Source: Prosopocoilus inquinatus (lineage: Eukaryota; Arthropoda; Insecta; Coleoptera; Lucanidae). Taken from it: 64,000 nt of DNA. Below the pieces are notes generated by a model. It did no database searches and had not been told where the DNA came from. It was given only the letters and a program-made list of their open reading frames with translations. This document shows positions 58,795-64,000 of this stretch, in pieces. The DNA is taken from contig CM069872.1 of assembly GCA_036172665.1 (NCBI GenBank), positions 45,432,101-45,496,100 of the forward strand. Direction: 5' to 3'. Made by a program: the position numbers and the translations under genes. The stretch's first letter is position 1, and every line of letters begins with the position of its first letter.

Positions 58795-60306
58795 TATAAT
58801 ATCTTGCCTGCTCGACAATCCGGCTTTCGGACTGGCTTCAGTTGTGCGACAGTATTATGTGATATTACGGACGAAATTTTTAGAAATATTGAAGTCGGTA
58901 AACTTACAGCATTAATATTAATAGAGCTCCAGAGCTTTTGACACCGTCAGTCACAGTCTTCTACTGGCTATTCTGAAGTACATTGGGTTTTCTTGCGATG
59001 CTGTCAAACTAATTAAAGACTTTCTTATGAATCGATCGCAAAAAGTTATGATCGGTTCGTCTGTTTCTGATGTTTTAAAATTATCACAAGGTGTACCTCA
59101 AGGTTCAATCTTGGGGCCCTTATTATTTAATATATATACTGGCAATCTCACTAGTGTTTTAAGATACTGTCAAGTACATCGTTATGCTGATGATCTTCAA
59201 TTATTTTATTCCTTTCGTCCAGAAAATGCTATCGATGCCATGGAAAATATCAATGCTGACCTTGTTTCGTTATTAGATTATTCGAGAAAGCATTCTCTAA
59301 TCATTAATCCTTCTAAATCGAAACTTATTTTGTTTGGCGCAGTGAAGGCTCGAGAAAATATTAAAAATCATTTTTCAGTTAAGATTGGCGACTCTACATT
59401 ATCTCCGGTTGAAATAGTTAAAAATTTGGGCTTATATATTGATACTAACTTACGTTTCTCCAAGCATATTTCTGCATGTATTCAGAAAGCAATTTCAAAC
59501 TTGAAATTAATTTACGCCAATCGATCATTTTTAAACAAACGTGTTAGGTGTGTTTTGTTGGAATGTTTGGTACTTTCGCATTTTAATTTCTGCGATATAG
59601 TCTATGATCCATGTTTAAATTATATAGACTCGAAGAGAATTCAGAAAGTTCAGAATTCATGCATAAGATTAATATTTGGTCTGCGAAGAAGGAGTCATGT
59701 ATCGATTAAATTAAAAGAACTTACTTGGCTGAATATGAAGACAAGAAGACTGTTACATTCTGCTTGTTTTTTTCATAAAATCATTCAGACCCTGACACCA
59801 CCTTACTTGTATAATAAAATAAGTTTTCGTACGGACGTTCACAACATAAACCTTCGTTTTAAGGGACTATTAACGCCTGCTAGTCATAAAACTGCCATAT
59901 TCGAAAGATCCTTTACCTTTAATATTTCTAAAATTTATAATAAGTTACCGTCCGAATTAAAAATGTGTTCGATTGTTGCTTTCAAGAGACACCTGCGGAA
60001 TCATCTCTTGAGCATGTGAATTTTCCCTTTATTTAGTTTTCCATAGATGAGTTGCTTTAATATTTTTTTAAATTTAATTAGAGAAGACAGCAAATACTGA
60101 ATTATTTTCAAGCTTAATACGCAATGTTTTTTTTTTCTAATCTAATAGTTTTTTTTTCACTACCTTCATGGTTGATTTGTAAATCAGACAACTTTATGTT
60201 AATCTGAAATCAACCCTGCGATTCGACAAATAATTTTTGTTATTTACTAATGTGTATGTACATACGAGAGTTCGAATAAATGCTATTATTATTATTATTA
60301 TTATAA
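58795..60306 (+). mobile_element. 5'-truncated Jockey/CR1-type non-LTR retrotransposon
   Basis: Starts inside the reverse transcriptase (ARQSGFRTGFSCATVL at about 58.82 kb), loses frame near 58.92 kb (LILIELQS, where AFDTVSHSLL continues in another frame) and then stays open to 60017. It ends in an ATT repeat (about 60280-60300) of the kind left by target-primed reverse transcription. The 5' truncation and simple-repeat 3' tail are typical of dead-on-arrival LINE insertions. Antisense to the receptor gene in whose intron it lies. Confidence 0.8.
59027..60019 (+). pseudogene. Reverse transcriptase fragment of the non-LTR element
   Basis: 330 codons are uninterrupted: MNRSQKVMIG, then SQGVPQGSILGPLLFNIY, the catalytic motif HRYADDLQLFY (about residues 51-61), then NPSKSKLILFG and the thumb and C-terminal region ending FKRHLRNHLLSM. 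YADD is the reverse transcriptase metal-binding motif. The first catalytic Asp region lies upstream across the frameshift near 58.92 kb, where the usual LLDF(S/T)KAFD motif reads with Glu for Asp. Endonuclease and ORF1 are absent, so it cannot move by itself. Confidence 0.85.
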
Positions 60307-61621
60307 TGGGGGTCTATTCTGTAACACTGATATGGACTTGATACGTAACAATTACTGCTATGTTTCAAGTGACCTTGCAAAATTAGTATACTGCACACAG
60401 TTTCGTAACAACTTGCAATCCCTATCAAGTGTGACATCTCTTCAATTGGCGGTCGGCAATCCACTTGAATTGTTATGAAACCGTGTCAAGTTCTCTTCAA
60501 TTATTGAAGACCATATCAACTTATACATATCAATGTTATAGGACCGTAAAATGTGGTAGGTTGGAAAGCTATATAGTATAATAACCGAGGTAATCCATTT
60601 GATAAAAGTGACTACTTTTCAATATGTGAACTGAGTCGTAGTGTTGTTGATAGTTCTAGATTTTTAAAAATATTGTATATTGTAAAGGTAGAGAGGTTCA
60701 GAAATATTTTGGTCTAAGGTTCTTTGTAGTGTCTTTAAAATTGACAATTTGGGAGCTGATCAAATACGACCCAATGCAGTATATCAAAATTTTCTTCAAC
60801 CTTTTTCAACTTAACCAGAACACTTCGAACTATATTGTATTTTAGTAAGTCCATGTTATATTTCAAGTTATTATTTAGTGATTTTGATTGATACATAATG
60901 GTATTCAAAAATAAATTTCAAGATTTAATATAAGAAGAAGTTTCACATTTCGGTCAAGCTATAGCGTATACCTACTTGAAGAAAATGTGCAGACCGTGGG
61001 CTGTGTAACAAGTTAATTAACGAAATTATATTTCCCGTGGACACTACGGATTTGTGAACAACTTACGAGTAAGACATGCAAAAGGAGTACAAGAGATGTG
61101 TTAATAGGTAGAAGTAATGGTGTGTGTTGGTGCAAAGAAAATGCAAAAAATGTCGCAGGCGAAGCCTATGGAAGAAACAGAAAAAAACTTACGAAACCGA
61201 AAACATGTTATTATCATGTTTCAAACTGTTTCATAAAAAGTAGAAATAAAATAATTTCATATAAAGTAAAAGAAGTTGCAGAAGCCGTTGTTGTGCAAAC
61301 AATAGAGTCTACCACATTTTAATTTTAGAAAAGTGAGGTTTCAGGAAAAAAAAGTTGATAGGCGTAATAAATTTTTTAGGCAATGCGTGAGTAGAGAAGA
61401 GCAATAAAAAATTGCAAGGTAAGTATCTTTCCTTTGACGTTTTTCGACTGAAAGCTACCCTAAAAGCAGATATGTAAAAATCAAATCGGTCTGTATTACC
61501 GAAGGAAGAGTAAAAAACGTAAATTTGTTTTGCATGCGCGCTTGCAAAAAGAAGAACCCGAACACTAAGCCATGTTACACCGAATCACGATGCTTAGAGA
61601 TGAAACAGAAAACATACAAAC

Positions 61622-61764
61622 CATTCCTCATAATGCGATTGTGATCGGGAGATCCGGAGTAAGAACGCCGTCCGCTCGTGAAAACTCCTCGCCTCGTTAA
61701 TGGACCAGGACTGACGTTCACGTAAGGAAGCCACGAAAAGAATTGCTTGAAACCTCGGCGAAAT
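61622..61764 (-). CDS. Tachykinin-type GPCR, exon encoding helix 8 and proximal tail
   Basis: Minus-strand exon after acceptor TTTTATTTCAG; phase 2 start (A completes a codon), then FRRGFKQFFSWLPYVNVSPG, PLTRRGVFTSGRRS, YSGSPDHNRIMRN, then G before a GTTTGT donor. The other frames stop early or read poorly. FRxGFKxxF directly after the last membrane helix is the amphipathic helix 8 of tachykinin (neurokinin) receptors; human NK1 receptor has FRLGFKHAF there. The intron just before this Phe matches the known position in NK1, where a truncated 311-residue form ends. Upstream exons with the seven helices are beyond the right edge or unrecognised. Whether it is the TkR99D-like or the natalisin-receptor (TkR86C-like) type I cannot tell. 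Confidence 0.72.
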
Positions 61765-64000
61765 CTGAAATAAAACAGAATTCAGATTTACTGGGGCGAC
61801 TTATTTTGAAACGTTTTATTTTGGGAAATCGTAAGCTTAACTAAAAAGTTTTTGATTGCGTGAGTTAAAAGCACGTGGTGGAGTATTTACGGTGGAAGCT
61901 GGAATTTAAAATTCAATTTGAGACCCACACCTGACTCCAGCCTATCTCAGGTATAGAACTGAATATGTTATTGAAATGATACGACTTTATTTCTGCGTTT
62001 TATTTTATTAATGGCCGAGATAAATTTATCTGCCAGGTATTACCCTTGGAAACCATTATATCGATAATAGTTTCTGGGGACACTACCTGGCAGATAAATT
62101 TATCCGTAGGTGAAGAAATCGGACCTTAGGCATTTATTTGTAATAAAATGTTTATGTTCATTAATTGTAAACATTAATTGAATTAAATTATCACTCTATG
62201 GGAAAAGAAAAGAAACGGATCTTCTATTGGCACTCTAACGTTTCGATTTGAGCTATTGAGCTTTTACTCTTTCTGCATTCTTTGTTCCTGATACGTTGGT
62301 ATCTGAGATCTAACTTTGTTACTTACGGCAACCAATTTGTAATGCTTTCAAGCGAAACTTACCTTGCGTTATTGAATAACTAAATTACCGAGAGAAGATT
62401 GCGTTGAAATTGAATGGCACTGATGCATCTACGGGAAATGACTGCGGCGAACTAAACCGCAATGAATTCCGTATGGGCAGCAGCCACAATAGGAAGCAGG
62501 AATGCAGGTCTGTGTCCCAGTAAATGGACTTGCTGAACAACGGACAAAAAAAGAGTGCACGGCAGTTTGATATGTTTGAGACGGCCAAGTTAGTCGGGTT
62601 TAATTAACTGAAAATGCTGCCAGTGATGGCTCTTAAGAAAAACAGGAGTAGTTCTACGTTAGGAAGAAAAATCCTATTAAAATGTATTAACTATTAAAAT
62701 GCAATTAAGAATCTCTTGCAGGAGACTGAAAAGGTAATTTCATATGACTTTAATGCCTAGTTTTAAGAAGTTTTGAGATTAAACGTCTAAAAAAGTTTTC
62801 TATTGAAAAATGTATAATTAATTAAATCTTCTATCTTGAGTATCGTTTATTTTTGTTAATAAAAGACGTTATTCCACTTTTGGTATCTGTGTTTTCACCC
62901 CTACAAGGTACTACAGTACGCCCGATGCATTTAAATATGCATTACGGACGCTTTGGGAATTTAATTAAAAAACCACCATATTTCATAACAGTCTTCAACC
63001 GCCTGGAATTTACTGATGTTTATTTTCCAAGAAAAATTGCAACTTACGTCCAATGTCACCCATACCTTGGGCTTAATTTAATTTGAAGTTGTTTACGTTT
63101 TGTGAATATGTGCTCTCTTAAGTTACCAGTTCTGAACCAGCCCTAATTCATATTGTCACGTTTGAAGAAATCATTTTCTAAACTAGTTTTACTTTCGGCT
63201 TTTACGCAAAATTCAACTTGTGTATTTGATTTGTTTAAATGCAGTTCGCAGGTGCGTTTATTGATACGGGTTCGTCGCACCGACGCGACACGGCTTAAAT
63301 AACTAAAGCCCGGGGAACGTCCGCGAACGAACGCGTGATAAGTAAATTCCTAGAGGAGAATCCGAAGTTATTAAACTGGATTTGCGTTGCATCAACAAAT
63401 TTTATGTTTACTAAAAAGGAAGTAAGTAGCGTTCCCTTTTTCACTGTATTTTCGCAAGACGCTGACTTTTTATATTCGTCTGTTGACCCAAACTTTTAGA
63501 AAACGCACTTTGTGGCATCCGAGCACGAGTGGCATAAAAAGGGAAGCTGGTAAATGCAAATCAGTCAGTCATTAATCAAGTCATTCATTAATCAAGTGCG
63601 TCATTAATCGAGAGGACTCAATTAATTGGTTAGTAGTTTGTGTTTTGTAAAAATGTGTACGGCAGTAGATTAGTGAAATCATGATGTGGTCCTCGGATGG
63701 AAGAGATCGGTAATGAGAAACTTTACTTCGTTTTACGCCAAGCAAGAGACTTCAAGTTCATTATTGTGTTTTGCCAAGAAGTGTTTATTCCAAGGTAAGA
63801 TTTAAGGAGCCGATAATGAGGAGGAGGTAGATTTTTCTTTAGCTCACGGTGCAGTCCCTTGCGCCAAAAGCTTATCAGGTGCTTGCAATGTATTTTGGAA
63901 GAAGTAATACTTTTCGTTTTCAAAGTCCTCCTTAATCTTTTGGACTAGTCGATGGACCTATTATGTGATAACATGTTTATTGCACAAACCAAACTGATGA
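61765..64000 (-). other. Intron of the receptor gene reaching the window edge
   Basis: Expected to contain or precede the exon with helices 6 and 7, but no NPxxY-like motif with a suitable donor was found on the minus strand. It holds an inverted repeat at 62019-62104. The minus-strand frame at 62385-62588 shows no receptor motif. Confidence 0.4.
62019..62104. repeat. Short foldback repeat, 86 bp
   Basis: GATAAATTTATCTGCCAGGTA at the left (given here to its 21st base in two parts: GATAAATTTATC, TGCCAGGTA) pairs with TACCTGGCAGATAAATTTATC (TACCTGGCA, GATAAATTTATC) at the right, around about 44 bp. No coding sequence. Confidence 0.6.

Larger units (their letters stand above)
55093..61621 (-). 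other. Last intron of the tachykinin-type receptor gene
   Basis: A GT-AG intron of 6.5 kb on the minus strand, from GTTTGT (61621 downward) to TATACAG (55093). It holds a fragment related to the 36-kb foldback (about 55.72 kb, CAGCTGCCGAAATACGTATC), a MITE (56.6 kb) and the non-LTR element at 58.8-60.3 kb. The minus-strand frame at 57819-58049 has no splice or family support. Confidence 0.6.

Noticed and set aside
62340..62400. Minus-strand sequence AACGCAAG before GTAAGT, which would splice in phase to the receptor exon as N-A-R-F-R-R
   Set aside because: The frame has a stop only five codons upstream and shows no NPxxY helix, so it is not the missing receptor exon.

Overview
The window looks like insect nuclear DNA: AT-rich, no operons or compact reading frames, small exons with canonical GT-AG splice sites separated by kilobase introns, and dense transposon debris. 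I cannot fix the insect order from sequence alone. Almost all longer open frames are chance or transposon-derived; the real coding exons mostly lack their own ATG and had to be found from splice sites and reading phase.

Left and centre (about 6.94-48.2 kb, + strand): one large gene for a membrane protein I do not recognise. A TATA box and probable 5'UTR exon (6.97-7.10 kb) lead to a coding exon (7437-7770), a cysteine-rich exon (9473-9683), an exon with a long Arg/Lys tract and one transmembrane segment (14061-14374) and a short terminal exon (46963-47048). Junction phases 1, 2 and 1 fit without a break and give a 314-residue protein. A further exon at 33772-34458 carries a different Ser/Arg-rich domain and its own transmembrane segment, and joins the same terminal exon in the same phase, so the locus seems to make alternative membrane proteins with a common extracellular tail.

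Right (about 53.0-61.8 kb, - strand, continuing past the right edge): the last two exons of a rhodopsin-like GPCR, most likely a tachykinin-type receptor. They encode helix 8 and the cytoplasmic tail. The two genes are convergent, with about 5 kb between their 3' ends.

The most striking content is non-coding. Several unrelated repeat families each contain a hammerhead self-cleaving ribozyme: complete cores at 15408-15476 (+), 23245-23309 (+), 40740-40804 (-), 40969-41033 (+) and, with an imperfect stem I, 41705-41755 (-). Degenerate or variant copies occur near 0.43, 4.1, 4.2, 5.3, 10.4, 16.2, 36.1, 42.05 and 52.85 kb. In the complete cores stem III is a short perfect palindrome that differs between families but stays self-complementary, as in the ribozymes of Penelope-like elements and animal retrozymes. 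Many copies sit in head-to-head inverted pairs, one a perfect 84-bp-arm palindrome. Several lie in sense orientation inside introns of the membrane-protein gene.

Other mobile DNA: a Tc1-type transposase pseudogene (18.9-19.9 kb), three non-LTR retrotransposon remnants (16.8-18.1, 28.3-28.6 and 58.8-60.3 kb), a 1.8-kb hAT-type element with an intact 8-bp target duplication (25538-27341), a second probable hAT element (49.3-50.9 kb), a pogo/Tigger-like MITE, a Harbinger-like MITE, several foldback MITEs, and tandem repeats at 2.2, 10.5, 22 and 26 kb.
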